Assembly (NCBI RefSeq): GCF_003444775.1
Contig: NZ_CP021081.1
Span: 1,538,001 to 1,602,000, forward strand
DNA: 64,000 nt
Direction: 5' to 3'
Origin: Deinococcus ficus
GTDB taxonomy: Bacteria; Deinococcota; Deinococci; Deinococcales; Deinococcaceae
A program made the translations under genes and the position numbers. Below are positions 40,942 through 55,349 of this stretch, in pieces; positions within the stretch are counted from its first letter, which is position 1; each line of letters begins with the position of its first letter. The notes below the pieces were generated by a model, which saw only the letters and a program-made list of their open reading frames with translations, did not search any database and was not told where the DNA came from.

Positions 40942-42450
40942 GTGACCCACAACCCAGACAAGACCCCGGACGCCGCCGTGGACGTGAAGGTGGACCTCCA
41001 CCCCGGCGCGAAGGACAGCCGGACTGCCACCGACGAGATCAGCGTCACCCGGCACGGCGTGACGGTGCAGGGGCGCACCCTGACCTACACCGTCACCGCC
41101 GGCACCATGGTTCTCGCCGAGGAGAAACACGGCAAGGACGGCGAGGCCGAAGGCGCCCGGCCCCGCGCCCGGGTGTTCTTCGTCGCGTACGCCCTGGATG
41201 AGCAGGACGAAACCACCCGCCCGGTCACCTTCGCGTTCAACGGCGGGCCCGGCAGCCCCAGCCTGTGGCTGCACCTGGGCCTCCTCGGGCCACGCCGCGT
41301 GGTGATGGGGGATGCCGGCGCCCTCACCGGCCCGCCCTACACCCTCACCGACAACGAGTTCACGCTGCTCACCCACACGGACCTCGTGTTCATCGACCCG
41401 GTCAGCACCGGGTACTCCCGCGTCACCGAGGGCGAGAAACCCGGCGAGTTCCACGGCTTCAAGAAGGACATCGAATCGGTCGGGGACTTCATCCGTCTCT
41501 GGACGTCCCGCGCCGGCCGCTGGCTGTCCCCGAAATTCCTGATCGGCGAGAGTTACGGCACTATGCGCTCCGCAGGCCTGAGCGGGTACCTGCAGGAACG
41601 GCACGGCATGTTCCTGAACGGCCTGATGCTGATCAGCACCATCCTGGACTACGCCACGGTGGACACGACCCCCGGCCACGACCTCGCGTACGTCACGCAC
41701 CTGCCCACTCAGGCCGCGACCGCGTGGTACCACGGCGCCCTCGGCCGGCGCCGCAGTCTGAAGGCCACCCTGCGCGAAGCAGAGGCCTTCGCGGACGGCG
41801 AGTACGCCAGCGCCCTGCACCTCGGCGCCCGCCTGACCGGCCCCCAGCGGCGCCGCGTCGCGCAGACCTACGCCCGCCTGACCGGCCTGAGCCCGCAGGT
41901 CATCCTCCAGAACGACCTGCGCGTCCCCCTGGCCCGCTTCCGTAAGGAATTGCTGCGGGACCGCAACCTCACGGTCGGCCGCCTGGACAGCCGCTTCACC
42001 GGCATGGACCGCGACGCCGGCGGCAGCCAGGCCGACTACGACCCCAGCTACAGCGCCATCCTCGGCCCGTACACCGCCACCTTCAACCACTACGTCCGCG
42101 CCGAACTCGGCTACCAGTCCGACCTCGCCTACGAGGTCCTGTCCGGCCGCACCCAGCCCTGGAGCTACCGCGAGTTCGAGGGCCGCCACGTCCGCGCCTC
42201 GGACACGCTGCGCAGCGCCATGCACCAGAACCCGCACCTCAAGGTCCTGGTCGCCAGCGGGTACTACGACTTCGCCACCCCGTACTGGGCAGCGCGCCAC
42301 ACGCTGGACCACCTGCAGCTCGACCCCAGCCTGCGCGGCAACGTCCGCGAGCACTTCTACGAGGCCGGGCACATGATGTACGTGCACCTCCCCAGCCTCG
42401 CGCAGCAATACACCGATCTCACCGCGTTCATCGAGTGGGCGCGTCAGTAA
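40942..42450 (+). CDS. S10 family serine carboxypeptidase-like protein
   Basis: A 502-residue alpha/beta-hydrolase of the S10 family. Triad: Ser204 in GESYG, Asp443 in SGYYDFATP and His477 in EAGHMMYVH; the oxyanion-hole motif NGGPGSPSLWLHLG is present. Bacterial members lack a clear signal peptide here, so a cytoplasmic peptidase is possible. Start GTG 40942 (MTHNPDKTP) lies seven bases after TATCGT (40929-40934); GTG codons at 40906, 40921 and 40933 are alternatives. Divergent from the transcarboxylase operon. Confidence 0.85.
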   Translation: MTHNPDKTPDAAVDVKVDLHPGAKDSRTATDEISVTRHGVTVQGRTLTYTVTAGTMVLAEEKHGKDGEAEGARPRARVFFVAYALDEQDETTRPVTFAFNGGPGSPSLWLHLGLLGPRRVVMGDAGALTGPPYTLTDNEFTLLTHTDLVFIDPVSTGYSRVTEGEKPGEFHGFKKDIESVGDFIRLWTSRAGRWLSPKFLIGESYGTMRSAGLSGYLQERHGMFLNGLMLISTILDYATVDTTPGHDLAYVTHLPTQAATAWYHGALGRRRSLKATLREAEAFADGEYASALHLGARLTGPQRRRVAQTYARLTGLSPQVILQNDLRVPLARFRKELLRDRNLTVGRLDSRFTGMDRDAGGSQADYDPSYSAILGPYTATFNHYVRAELGYQSDLAYEVLSGRTQPWSYREFEGRHVRASDTLRSAMHQNPHLKVLVASGYYDFATPYWAARHTLDHLQLDPSLRGNVREHFYEAGHMMYVHLPSLAQQYTDLTAFIEWARQ

Positions 42451-42698
42451 TCATTTTCAGGGCTGCCGGACCAGCAGCGTCACCCGTCCTTCGCAATCAA
42501 TACCAGCCCCCAGTCGAGCTCCGCGACCGGAACGCCCTCCGCATTGACGTTCCGAAACCGGCCCGGACGCTCTGATCCGCTTTCCAATGGCACAGGGGGC
42601 CAGTGCATTCCATCTGGCCTCCCCTGCCGCTTGTCCGTGCAGGGCACGGTTGCGCCGGGCTGGGGGCGCTATGCTTCGTTCATCGCGCTTCGCGGCGC
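42451..42698. other. Upstream untranslated region of the SAM riboswitch
   Basis: No convincing gene. A TATGCT box at 42670-42675 lies about 24 bases before the riboswitch and is the likely -10 of the metH promoter. The rest shows nothing recognisable. Confidence 0.4.
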
Positions 42699-42828
42699 GG
42701 TCATCCAGAGTCGCCCGAGGGGTGTTCCTCCCCGCTGACGGCGCGGCAACCGGCTTTCATTGCGGCACGGTGCTTTCAGGAAAGGTCCCTTGGTGGTGCT
42801 GACGATGGCACGAGCGGATACGATGGCC
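42699..42828 (+). promoter_or_regulatory. SAM-I (S-box) riboswitch aptamer upstream of metH
   Basis: The core S-box landmarks appear in order: the CATCCAGAG element after the 5' P1 strand, GAGGGG after it, CGCGGCAACCGG (the GGCAACC box), CGGTGCTTTCAGG (the GGTGC box) and GGATACGATGG before the 3' P1 strand. GGTCATC (42699-42705) pairs with GATGGCC (42822-42828) to close P1, with one wobble. When SAM is bound, the downstream terminator should form and reduce metH-metF expression. Confidence 0.78.
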
Positions 42829-42859
42829 CGGCGGCAGCGCATCTGCGCATAGACACCCG

Positions 42860-42881
42860 AGGCCGCCCTGTGCGGCTTTTT
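42860..42881 (+). terminator. Riboswitch expression-platform terminator before metH
   Basis: AGGCCGC/GCGGCTT stem (42860-42866 with 42872-42878), loop CCTGT, then TTTTT (42877-42881). GGCGGC at 42830-42835 can instead pair with GCCGCC (42862-42867), a likely antiterminator. Confidence 0.75.
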
Positions 42882-42894
42882 CTGATGGAGTGCG

Positions 42895-46556
<3,662 letters not shown>

Positions 46557-46560
<4 letters not shown>

Positions 46561-47306
46561 CGTCGGGCTCGCGCGTCTCGGTGGAACTGGTGCCTCGCTC
46601 GCGTTCCGGGCTGCGGCGGGAGATCGCGCAGGTGGCCGAGCACCTGCCCAGCGTGGACACCATCAACGTGCCGGAGTTCCTGCGGTACAGCACGCGCTCC
46701 TGGGAGGGCGCGGCGTTCGCCCGGCCGCGCTTCCGGGGCATTCCGCACGTGCGGGCCATCGACCTGAACCCGCGCGAGCCCCTGCCGATGTGCGGGCCGC
46801 TGGTGGCGCACGGCATGGACGAGCTGCTGGTCGTGTCCGGTGACCCGCCGGCCGACATGAGTCACCGCGTGTACAACGTGGACGCCGAGCAGGCGATCCG
46901 CCGCGTGGCGCGCGAGCTGCCGCATGTGAGGGTGTACGCGGGTCTGGACCCGTACCGGCAGTCGTTCGCGCGGGAACGGGACTACCTGGAGCGCAAGCTG
47001 GAGGCCGGCGCGGTGGGGTTTTTCAGCCAGCCGTTCTTCGACCTGCGCCTGATGGACGCCTACGCGGACCTGATCCCGGACGGCGTGGAGATGTGGTGGG
47101 GCGCCACGTCCGTGCTGTCGGAGGGGTCCTACACCTACTGGGAGTCCCGGAACCACGCGGTGTTTCCGCGAGCGTTCCGGCCGACGCTGGAGTGGAACCG
47201 GCAGTTCGCGGCGGACCTGTTGCAGTTCGCGCGGGACCGGGGCCACCATGCGTATTTCATGCCGATCAAGACGGACGTGGTGGAGTATCTGGGCGGCATC
47301 CTCTAG
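46557..47306 (+). CDS. metF: Methylenetetrahydrofolate reductase (short form)
   Basis: MetF makes the methyltetrahydrofolate used by MetH. The 249-residue protein is shorter than E. coli MetF (about 296) but keeps the TIM-barrel features: [21 protein letters not shown] strand, LLVVSGDPP and [22 protein letters not shown] 46557 overlaps the metH stop (GTGA), so the two are coupled and share the riboswitch. Confidence 0.88.
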
Positions 47307-47323
47307 CGCCCATGGCATGGAAG

Positions 47324-47355
47324 GCGGGCGGCGAACCTCACGATTCGCCGCCCGC
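47324..47355. terminator. 12-bp inverted repeat after metF
   Basis: GCGGGCGGCGAA (47324-47335) pairs perfectly with TTCGCCGCCCGC (47344-47355), eight-base loop, between the convergent metF and DUF4139 genes. No T-run. Confidence 0.6.
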
Positions 47356-47369
47356 ACTGCTGCCCTCAC

Positions 47370-48665
47370 TCAGGAGTTGTCGATCACCACGGTGAAGCTG
47401 CGGCTGACCTTGCCGTTCGCGGGCACGTCCACCTTCACGGTGGCGAGGGCCTGGTTCTGGGTGGCCTTGCCGGTGTCGATGGTCACGAGGCGCCCGCCGA
47501 CGCGTTCGGTGATTTCGGCGCGGACCTGACGGGTCTTGCTGCTTTCCAGGGTGTACGTGACCTTGTAGGTGGTCTTCGTGACGTTGCCCTTGGCGTCCTT
47601 GGTCTGCGTGACGGTCTGCACGGCGCGGGTGTAGGCGACGTCCGGGTCGTCCCCGAGCGTGAATTCCACCTCGCCGCCCTTGCGGGTCTCGCCGATGTTC
47701 GTCTGACCCACGATGCGGTTGTCCTCGCGGACGGTGATCGGGCCGGCCGGGAGGCGGTCGTCGGCCTTGAAGCGGTAGAAGCGGTTCAGGGTGCCTTCCT
47801 GCGTGCCGGTGCTGAAGTAGGTGTTCAGGCCCACGTACCGCTCGAAGCTGGTGAGTTTCGGCGTCAGGAAGGGCAGGGTCACGACGCTGTTGGCGGGCAG
47901 CGTGAAGGGCGTGGTCAGGGCGTAGCGGTACAGGCCGCGCAGGTCCCCGGCGTTCTCGATCTTGGGGGCGGCGTCTGCGGCGCGGCCGTACGCGGATTCG
48001 GCGGTCACGGCGGCCATGGGCATGGGGGGCGGGTAGCCTCCGCCCTGGACGTTCACGTCGCCGGCGTACAGTTCGGTGTTCTTCACGTCGTACGGCAGGT
48101 CGGTGCCGTTGCGGACGTCCGCCAGGGCGCTCAGCTGCGCGCCGGCGTCGCTGGCCTTCAGGGTGTAGCGGGGCTGCCAGGTGACGCTGCGGGTCAGGTA
48201 GCTCAGGGTGCCGGTGCCCGGCGCCTTAAGGTTGAAGGTCAGGGTCTGCGAGGGGCTGAGGGGGTTGCTGGGGGGCAGCACGTCGAACTGCAGCTGCTCG
48301 TAGCGCACGCTGAAGTAGCGGCCGCTCGAGTCCTTCACGAGCAGGTCCTTGGCGCGCACCAGGGTCACGGGCTCGACCTTGCCGTCCTCCCCGCGCAGGA
48401 ACACCGTCTTGCCTTCCAGGGTGCTCAGCCAGTTCGCCTCCAGTTTCTGGATGGCGCTGTTGAAGGCCAGACCTTCCAGGTCGAGGCTGCCGCCGATCAC
48501 ACCCGCCCAGGCTTCCTGGGGCAGGGCCACGGTCAGGGTGTTGCCGGTGCTGCTGACCGCCTCGCGCACCTCGGTGAAGCTGGGGTAAATGCGCAGGTCG
48601 GTGGCCAGGGCGGCGCTGCTGGAGAGGATGGTCAGGGCGAGCAGGCGGGCAGCGGAGGGTGTCAT
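47370..48665 (-). CDS. DUF4139 domain-containing secreted protein
   Basis: A 431-residue protein with a Sec signal peptide (hydrophobic LLALTILSSSAAL, cleavage near ALAT). The mature part is a DUF4139 protein: TVALPQEAWAGVIGGSLDLEG early, YLTRSVTWQPRYTLKASD and DVKNTELYAGDVNVQGGG in the middle, and GEVEFTLGDDPDVAYTR near the end. Function unknown; members are mostly extracytoplasmic beta-rich proteins. GAGG lies before the ATG at 48665. Confidence 0.85.
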   Translation of the reverse strand: MTPSAARLLALTILSSSAALATDLRIYPSFTEVREAVSSTGNTLTVALPQEAWAGVIGGSLDLEGLAFNSAIQKLEANWLSTLEGKTVFLRGEDGKVEPVTLVRAKDLLVKDSSGRYFSVRYEQLQFDVLPPSNPLSPSQTLTFNLKAPGTGTLSYLTRSVTWQPRYTLKASDAGAQLSALADVRNGTDLPYDVKNTELYAGDVNVQGGGYPPPMPMAAVTAESAYGRAADAAPKIENAGDLRGLYRYALTTPFTLPANSVVTLPFLTPKLTSFERYVGLNTYFSTGTQEGTLNRFYRFKADDRLPAGPITVREDNRIVGQTNIGETRKGGEVEFTLGDDPDVAYTRAVQTVTQTKDAKGNVTKTTYKVTYTLESSKTRQVRAEITERVGGRLVTIDTGKATQNQALATVKVDVPANGKVSRSFTVVIDNS

Positions 48666-48746
48666 GGCCTCAGCTTGCGCGCGCCTGGCTGATGGAGTGT
48701 GAGAAAGGTCTGATTCTCGTGGGCGGGCTCGTCAGCTGGCGAACAG

Positions 48747-48770
48747 AAAAGAGCCCCGCCGGAGCGGGGC
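48747..48770 (-). terminator. Rho-independent terminator of dipeptide ABC operon
   Basis: GCCCCGC (48753-48759) with GCGGGGC (48764-48770), loop CGGA, followed in the minus direction by CTTTTCT (T-run at 48747-48750). Lies 16 bases after the last ABC gene. Confidence 0.8.
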
Positions 48771-48785
48771 CCTGAAGTGACGCGC

Positions 48786-49807
<1,022 letters not shown>

Positions 49808-49811
<4 letters not shown>

Positions 49812-50878
49812 ACGCCCACCTCTGCGTTGGTGCGGGTCGCCTGGGGCGTCTGGGCTTCGGTGAATTCACGCCAGCGGATGCAGCGGGACATGTGGCCGCC
49901 GCCCATGTCTTCCAGGGCAGGCACGGCGTCGTTGCAGGCGGCGATGGCGAACTTGCAGCGCGGCTCGAAAGCGCAGCCGGGCGGCAGGCTCAGCGGGTTG
50001 GGCACGTTCCCGGGAATGGCTTCCAGGCGCGGCTTGGGCTGCCCGGGAATGTGCTCGTAGTCGCCGGGCTTGGGGATGCTGTTGATCAGGCCCATCGTGT
50101 AGGGGTGACGGGGGTTCTTGAAGATGGTCATCACGTCGGCCTCTTCGACCACGCGCCCGCCGTACATCACGACCACGCGGTCGGCCATCTCGGCCACGAC
50201 GCCCAGGTTGTGCGTGATGAACAGAATGCTCATCCCGATGTCCTTCTGCAGCTTGCGCATCAGGTCCAGAATCTGCGCCTGGATGGTCACGTCAAGGGCC
50301 GTGGTGGGCTCGTCGGCGATCAGCAGGGCGGGGTTGCAGGAGAGCGCCATAGCGATCATGACGCGCTGGCGCATCCCGCCGGACATCTGGTGCGGGTACT
50401 CGTGCACGCGCTTTTCGGGCGCGGGAATCCCCACGAAGCGCAGCATGTCAGTGGCGACCTGCATGGCTTCCTTGCGGTTCTTGCCCTGGTGGAGCATGAC
50501 CGCCTCGGCGATCTGGTCGCCGACCGTGTACACGGGGTTGAGGCTGGTCATGGGTTCCTGGAAGATCATGCTGATCTCGTTCCCGCGAATCTGGCGCATC
50601 TCCGCTTCGCTGAGGTTCACGATGTCGCGGGTCTTGCCGTCAGGGCCGGTGAACAGGATCTCCCCGCCGGCGATCTGGCCGGGCGGCATGGGAATCAGGC
50701 GCATGATGCTCAGGCTGGTGACGCTCTTGCCGGAGCCGGATTCGCCCACGACGGCGAGCGTCTCACCTTTGTTGATGCTGAAGGTCACGCCGTCGACGCT
50801 CTTCACGACGCCGTCATCGGTGTGGAAGTAGGTTTTCAGGCCGTTCACGGCCAGCATTTTTTCGCCCTGATGGGTCAT
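49808..50878 (-). CDS. Peptide ABC transporter ATP-binding protein, DppD/OppD type
   Basis: A 356-residue ABC ATPase with [26 protein letters not shown] and [16 protein letters not shown], and the Cys-rich C-terminal OppD/DppD domain ([18 protein letters not shown]). ATG 50878 has AGGGGAAG upstream; an open frame reaching 51016 is rejected because it overlaps the permease gene. A 91-base gap with a hairpin separates it from the permease. Confidence 0.93.
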
Positions 50879-50936
50879 GGTCTTCCCCTGTGGTGCATGA
50901 ACATCATGATACAACTCCCCGTTGCTGGGGCGGCGT

Positions 50937-50956
50937 GGCCGGCGACAACGCCGGCC
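50937..50956 (-). other. Hairpin between permease and ATPase genes
   Basis: Perfect 8-bp stem GGCCGGCG/CGCCGGCC (50937-50944 with 50949-50956) with a four-base loop, in the gap within the ABC operon. No T-run. It could be a partial terminator or an RNA-processing stem that balances membrane and ATPase gene output. Confidence 0.4.
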
Positions 50957-50969
50957 GGGGTTTGAGAGG

Positions 50970-52100
50970 TCACCGGCGTTTACGCGGGTCGAAGGCGTCA
51001 CGCAGGCCGTCGCCAAGCAGCTGCCAGCACATCACCGTGAACACGATGCAGAAGCCGGGGATCAGCACCCAGGGCCGGTCAGTAAAGCTGGAGAAGCCCC
51101 CTTCCTGCGCCTGCGTGAGCAGGCTGCCCCAAGAAACGTACGGTTCGACCGCGCCGATGCCCAGGAAGGACAGGCCGGCCTCGGTGAGCATGGTGCCGGG
51201 GATCACCAGGCTCATGCTGGCGATCACGAAGGTCATCATGCTGGGCAGCATGTGGCGGACCATGATGCGGTTGTCGCTGGCACCCAGGCCCTTGGCGGCC
51301 GAGACGTAGTCCTGCTCCTTGACGCTGAGCAGCTGGCCGCGTGTGGCGCGCGCAATCCCGCCCCACCCGACGAATGCGAGCAGCATTAGCACCACGTACA
51401 GCGCGAAGATCGGGTTGATGTCCTGCGGGAAGATGGAGCGCAGCAGGATCAGCAGGAACAGGCCCGGAATGGCGGCGAGCACCTCGATGAGGCGCATGAT
51501 CAGCACGTCCACGGTGCCGCCGAAGTAGGCGGCCATGGCGCCCATGGCCAGACCGAGGGCGAAGGTCAGCAGGGTGGCGCCCAGGCCGATGGTCAGGCTG
51601 ATCTGGGACGCGTACATGATGCGGGTGAAGAGGTCGCGACCCATGGCCTCGCCGCCCACCAGGTAAACCTTGCACTCGGGGTTGCCGGTGCCGAACAGGT
51701 GAATGTTGGCCGGGATGATGCCCAGAAGTTTGTACGAGTCGCCGCGCACGCCGAAGTACACCGGGCACTTGGTGGTGGACGCCTTGTATTCGTTCTTGAA
51801 GGTTTCCATGCTGAGTTCCTGCGTGTACTGGTACACGAAGGGGCGGCCGAACTGCCCGGTCGCCGGGTCACGGAAGTGAATCGGGGTGGGCGGGTGGAAC
51901 TTGGTGATATTGGTGCTGGAGTAGCTGGACAGCCCGTCGGGCGCAATGAACGGTGCGAACAGGGACAGAGTGTAGATGATGATCAGGCTGATGCCGCCGA
52001 AGCGGGCCAGCCCGTTCTTCTTCAGCTGCTTCCAGGCGACGCTGAGCTGGGATTCGCCCTTGTAGGCGCGTTTCGGGGTGGTGGGGACGGTGGTGGTCAT
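50970..52100 (-). CDS. Peptide ABC transporter permease, DppC/OppC type
   Basis: A 376-residue inner-membrane permease. Membrane helices are at about 35-55 and five more in the second half, with the BPD signature [26 protein letters not shown] and [12 protein letters not shown]. Between TM1 and TM2 it has an unusually long extracytoplasmic loop of about 90 residues with a Cys pair (TTKCPVYFG and [10 protein letters not shown]). Start is ATG 52100, five bases after the DppB stop. Confidence 0.92.
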   Translation of the reverse strand: MTTTVPTTPKRAYKGESQLSVAWKQLKKNGLARFGGISLIIIYTLSLFAPFIAPDGLSSYSSTNITKFHPPTPIHFRDPATGQFGRPFVYQYTQELSMETFKNEYKASTTKCPVYFGVRGDSYKLLGIIPANIHLFGTGNPECKVYLVGGEAMGRDLFTRIMYASQISLTIGLGATLLTFALGLAMGAMAAYFGGTVDVLIMRLIEVLAAIPGLFLLILLRSIFPQDINPIFALYVVLMLLAFVGWGGIARATRGQLLSVKEQDYVSAAKGLGASDNRIMVRHMLPSMMTFVIASMSLVIPGTMLTEAGLSFLGIGAVEPYVSWGSLLTQAQEGGFSSFTDRPWVLIPGFCIVFTVMCWQLLGDGLRDAFDPRKRR

Positions 52101-52104
52101 GAAA

Positions 52105-53088
52105 TCACGCTGCCTTCACGCGCGGATCGACGACGGCGGTCAGCAAGTCGGCCAGGATGTTGCCAACAACCAGCAGGACGGTGGTGATGACCGTGAAACC
52201 GGCGATCAGGTACAGGTCGGAGGCGGTCAGGGCGTCCAGGAGCATGGGCGTGATGCCGGGGTAGGCGAACACCACCTCGATGAACCCCGCACCGCTGATC
52301 AGGGCGGGGAGTTCACCGCCGAGGCCGGCCACGATGGGCAGGATGGCGTTACGGACGGTGTGTTTCCAGATCGCGGAGCGTTCGGAGACGCCCTTGGCGC
52401 GGGCCGTGCGCACGTAATCCGAGTGGAGCACGTCCAGCGTCAGCGCACGCAGGATGCGGGAGAAGCCGGCGGTGGAGTGAATGGCGACCAGGGAGGCCGG
52501 GATTAGCAGGTGCTTGAGCACGTCCCAGAATTTCTCCAGAGGGCCCATTTCGGAAAAGCCGTTGCTGGTCATCCCGCCGATCGGCAGGGTGATGCCGGTC
52601 TTGAACTGGAGCTGCACCAGGAAGTAGATGGCGATCAGAGCCAGGAAGAAGTTGGGGAAGCCGAGCAGGAAGTACATGACGACGTTGACGCTCTTGTCCC
52701 ACAGGGTGTTCTGCTTCACGGCCCCGTACACGCCGATCGGAATGGCGATCAGGTAGTACAGGATCTGCAGCAGGATCACCAGGTACATGGAGTTCAGCAC
52801 GCGCGGCCAGATGATCTGCATGACGGGCTGCTGGTAGGAGAAGGACAGGCCCAGGTCGCCCCGGAACAGCATGTTCTTCATCCACAGCAGGTACTGCTCG
52901 ACCGGGTGCTTGTCCAGGCCGAAGTTACGGGCCAGATTGTCGAGCTGCTGCTGGGTGATGCCGGGGTTGAGCTTCGCCGGGGTGAGGAAGTCACCGGGCG
53001 CGAGCGAGATGATGAAAAAGATAAGAACACTGGACAGCAGCAGGGTCGGAATGGCCTGCACCAGTCGTCTGATGATGAAGATAAGCAC
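52105..53088 (-). CDS. Peptide ABC transporter permease, DppB/OppB type
   Basis: A 327-residue permease with six membrane helices. N-terminal LIFIIRRLVQAIPTLLLSSVLIFFI and the conserved loop SDYVRTARAKGVSERSAIWKHTVRNAILPI are typical. It forms the translocation pore with DppC. It lies 130 bases downstream of the binding-protein gene and close before dppC. Confidence 0.93.
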   Translation of the reverse strand: MLIFIIRRLVQAIPTLLLSSVLIFFIISLAPGDFLTPAKLNPGITQQQLDNLARNFGLDKHPVEQYLLWMKNMLFRGDLGLSFSYQQPVMQIIWPRVLNSMYLVILLQILYYLIAIPIGVYGAVKQNTLWDKSVNVVMYFLLGFPNFFLALIAIYFLVQLQFKTGITLPIGGMTSNGFSEMGPLEKFWDVLKHLLIPASLVAIHSTAGFSRILRALTLDVLHSDYVRTARAKGVSERSAIWKHTVRNAILPIVAGLGGELPALISGAGFIEVVFAYPGITPMLLDALTASDLYLIAGFTVITTVLLVVGNILADLLTAVVDPRVKAA

Positions 53089-53218
53089 CTTCGTTCTCCT
53101 CGGAGCTTGGGGGCGGGAGAGGGCTGAACGCCGTGAGGTTCAGCAGAAACTCCCAGAACTCAGAATGTGGGGACGGCCCGCTTGTGCGAACCGCCCCCAC
53201 ACGGCTGAACCTGAGCGG

Positions 53219-54973
53219 TTACTTGACGAAGGTCAGGTCCGTGTCACGGGACAGGTAGTAGGAGTCCATCAGGCTGCGGGGGTACTCGCCACCGAGGCGC
53301 TCGTTGAAGGTCACGTGGTAGGTGCCGCCCACCAGGTAGATGACGGCCTGGTTCTCGGCTTCGGCCTTGAGGAGCTGCTCGCCGACCTTACGGCGGGCGG
53401 CCAGGTCCAGGGTCGCGTCACCTTGGTAGTACAGCTTGCTCATCAGCTGTTCCTTACTGGTCAGGCACTTGCCGTCGGTGGGGTTGTTCCAGCTGTGCAG
53501 GTTGGTGCCACAGGGGACCACGTTCACGCCGAAGGGCCAGGTGTTGCCGCCGTTGGCGAGGCCCAGCAGGATGGCGTCGAAGGGACGGTTGTCGCCCTTG
53601 GCGGTCAGCTGGCCGACCAGGGTGTTGAAGTCGATGGGGGTGAAGTTGACCTTCACGCCGACCTTCTTCGCTTCGTCGGCGAAGATGCGGCCGAGCTGCT
53701 CGCGGGTGTTGTTGCCGGCGTTCGTGCTGAGGTTGAATTCCAGCACCTTGCCGCTCTTGTCGACGAGCCAGCCCTGGGCGTTCTTCTTCGTGAAGCCCAT
53801 CTGCGCGAGCAGTTTGGTGGCGGCGGCCAGGTCGTACTTGTACTTGGGCGCGCTGTCGAAGATGTAGTTCTTGAACACGGGGTAGACGCTGTAGTACGTC
53901 TCGACGCCCAGGCCACCGAGGGCCAGCTGCACCATCGCCTGACGGTTGGCGATGTGGCTCATGGCCTGACGGAAGCGCACGTCACGGAAGAGCTTCTGCT
54001 TGAAGGGATCGCCGGCCTTGTTCCAGTTGAAGGTGATCCACTGGCTGCTGGCGGCGGGGCTCACGTTGGGGATCAGGGTGGCCTTCAGGTTGCCGCCGTC
54101 GATGGCCTTCTTGATCTGCGCCAGGTCGTCGGCGTTGCGGGGCCCGAAGGTGTCGATCTGGCCGGCGAGGTACGCGGCGAGCTGGGCGTTGATGTCCTTC
54201 ACGATGCGGTAGGAGTAGCGGGCCAGGTAGGGCACGGCGTTGCCGGCGCTGTCCTTGTTCCACTCGCCGTAGCGGGGGTTGGCGCGCAGCACGGCGCGTT
54301 CACCGGCCTGGTAGCTTTCCAGGACCCAGGCACCGGGGGACACGATCTGGCTGGGGTTGGTGGACAGGGACCACAGGGCCTTCACGGCCGCCGCGCCGCC
54401 CTTGCGGTATGCGTCGCCGAAGATGTGGTCGGGCCAGGGGGTGTAGCTCATGATGCCGTAGGCGCTGGCGCTGACGTTGGGGAAGTCGAACTGCAGGGTG
54501 TACTTGTCGATCTTCTTGACGGTGATGGGCTTGTCGGACAGGAAGAAACTGTCGTAGCTGTTGCTGCCGACCTTGTCATCGGTGTGGATCTTGGCGGTGG
54601 TGACCCAGTCGTCGGCGGTGATTTCCTGGCCGTCGCTGAACTTCATACCCTGGCGGATCTTGACCACGAAGCGCTTGTTGTTGTTGCTGATGACGGGCAT
54701 CGATTCAGCCATCTTGGGCAGGTAGCTGTCGTTGCGGGGGTCCTGCGTGAACAGGCTGGCACCCAGCGCCATGGTGTTGGGGATGCTGGTGGATTCCGCG
54801 CTGGTGAAGGGGTTGAAGGTCTTGAAGTCGGAGATGGTGGCGTTGCGGTATTCACCACCACGCTTGTTGGCGGTGTTGGGCTCGGCGGTCCAGGCCGCGG
54901 GGTACACGAACGGCGCGGCGAGGGAGGTGGAGGCCGCGAGGGCCGCAACGAGGAAGAGGGCTTTTTTCATCAT
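53219..54973 (-). CDS. Peptide ABC transporter substrate-binding protein
   Basis: A 584-residue cluster C (SBP_bac_5) binding protein. It has a signal peptide (KKALFLVAALAASTSLAAP) without a lipobox, so it may be free in the envelope rather than lipid-anchored, and the SBP_bac_5 body (for example GMKFSDGQEITADDWV and DVRFRQAMSHIANRQAMVQLA). Ligand is likely a di- or oligopeptide. AAGGAG stands before the double ATG at 54970-54973. First gene of the operon with a strong promoter. Confidence 0.92.
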   Translation of the reverse strand: MMKKALFLVAALAASTSLAAPFVYPAAWTAEPNTANKRGGEYRNATISDFKTFNPFTSAESTSIPNTMALGASLFTQDPRNDSYLPKMAESMPVISNNNKRFVVKIRQGMKFSDGQEITADDWVTTAKIHTDDKVGSNSYDSFFLSDKPITVKKIDKYTLQFDFPNVSASAYGIMSYTPWPDHIFGDAYRKGGAAAVKALWSLSTNPSQIVSPGAWVLESYQAGERAVLRANPRYGEWNKDSAGNAVPYLARYSYRIVKDINAQLAAYLAGQIDTFGPRNADDLAQIKKAIDGGNLKATLIPNVSPAASSQWITFNWNKAGDPFKQKLFRDVRFRQAMSHIANRQAMVQLALGGLGVETYYSVYPVFKNYIFDSAPKYKYDLAAATKLLAQMGFTKKNAQGWLVDKSGKVLEFNLSTNAGNNTREQLGRIFADEAKKVGVKVNFTPIDFNTLVGQLTAKGDNRPFDAILLGLANGGNTWPFGVNVVPCGTNLHSWNNPTDGKCLTSKEQLMSKLYYQGDATLDLAARRKVGEQLLKAEAENQAVIYLVGGTYHVTFNERLGGEYPRSLMDSYYLSRDTDLTFVK

Positions 54974-55060
54974 TTGACTCCTTAGCAGAGGGTACGACCA
55001 GAGCCGTGGCGCCCGGAAGCGCGAGGCAGAGGCCGATCAATCTGAGTTTCCAGCGCGGTT
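54974..55060 (-). other. Leader of the peptide ABC operon
   Basis: Untranslated 5' leader of about 80 bases between the promoter and the binding-protein start; it carries the SD AAGGAG and no other clear element. Confidence 0.4.
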
Positions 55061-55089
55061 ACTATATGGAGACCATGTAGGCGGGTCAA
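55061..55089 (-). promoter_or_regulatory. Strong sigma-70 promoter of peptide ABC operon
   Basis: TTGACC (GGTCAA at 55084-55089), a 17-base spacer and TATAGT (ACTATA at 55061-55066) on the minus strand, near consensus. Confidence 0.8.
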
Positions 55090-55274
55090 GTGATTGCTTC
55101 ACGATCCTCTGAGAAATTTGTGGTAGTTCCACAGGGCTCAGGGACGCTGCGGGCGTCCGAATACAAAGTTACACGTGGGCATTTCCTCCAACGAGGAAGT
55201 CGTGATTCCGCTCCAAAATCAACATGCTGGACGTCAGAGCAGCTGATTAACAGTCATACAACGGCTTGAAACGT
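55090..55274. other. Intergenic region with small hairpins, no gene
   Basis: No coding sequence seen. It has TTCCTC-N4-GAGGAA (55183-55198) and GGACG-N7-CGTCC near 55142-55158, neither with a T-run. Role unknown. Confidence 0.35.
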
Positions 55275-55310
55275 AAAAAGGACCGCGGGGCATTGATCCC
55301 CCTGCGGTCC
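55275..55310 (-). terminator. Rho-independent terminator of secG
   Basis: GGACCGC with CCCC-rich arms (55280-55290 and the complementary 55298-55310) followed in the minus direction by TTTTT (55275-55279). Confidence 0.8.
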
Positions 55311-55349
55311 AGTTCCTGAAAGCTGTGTCTGCCCAGAGGCAGAGGCCAT

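Noticed and set aside
42544..42738. 64-codon frame upstream of metH
   Set aside because: It runs into the riboswitch aptamer and has no SD or -10 and no recognisable sequence.
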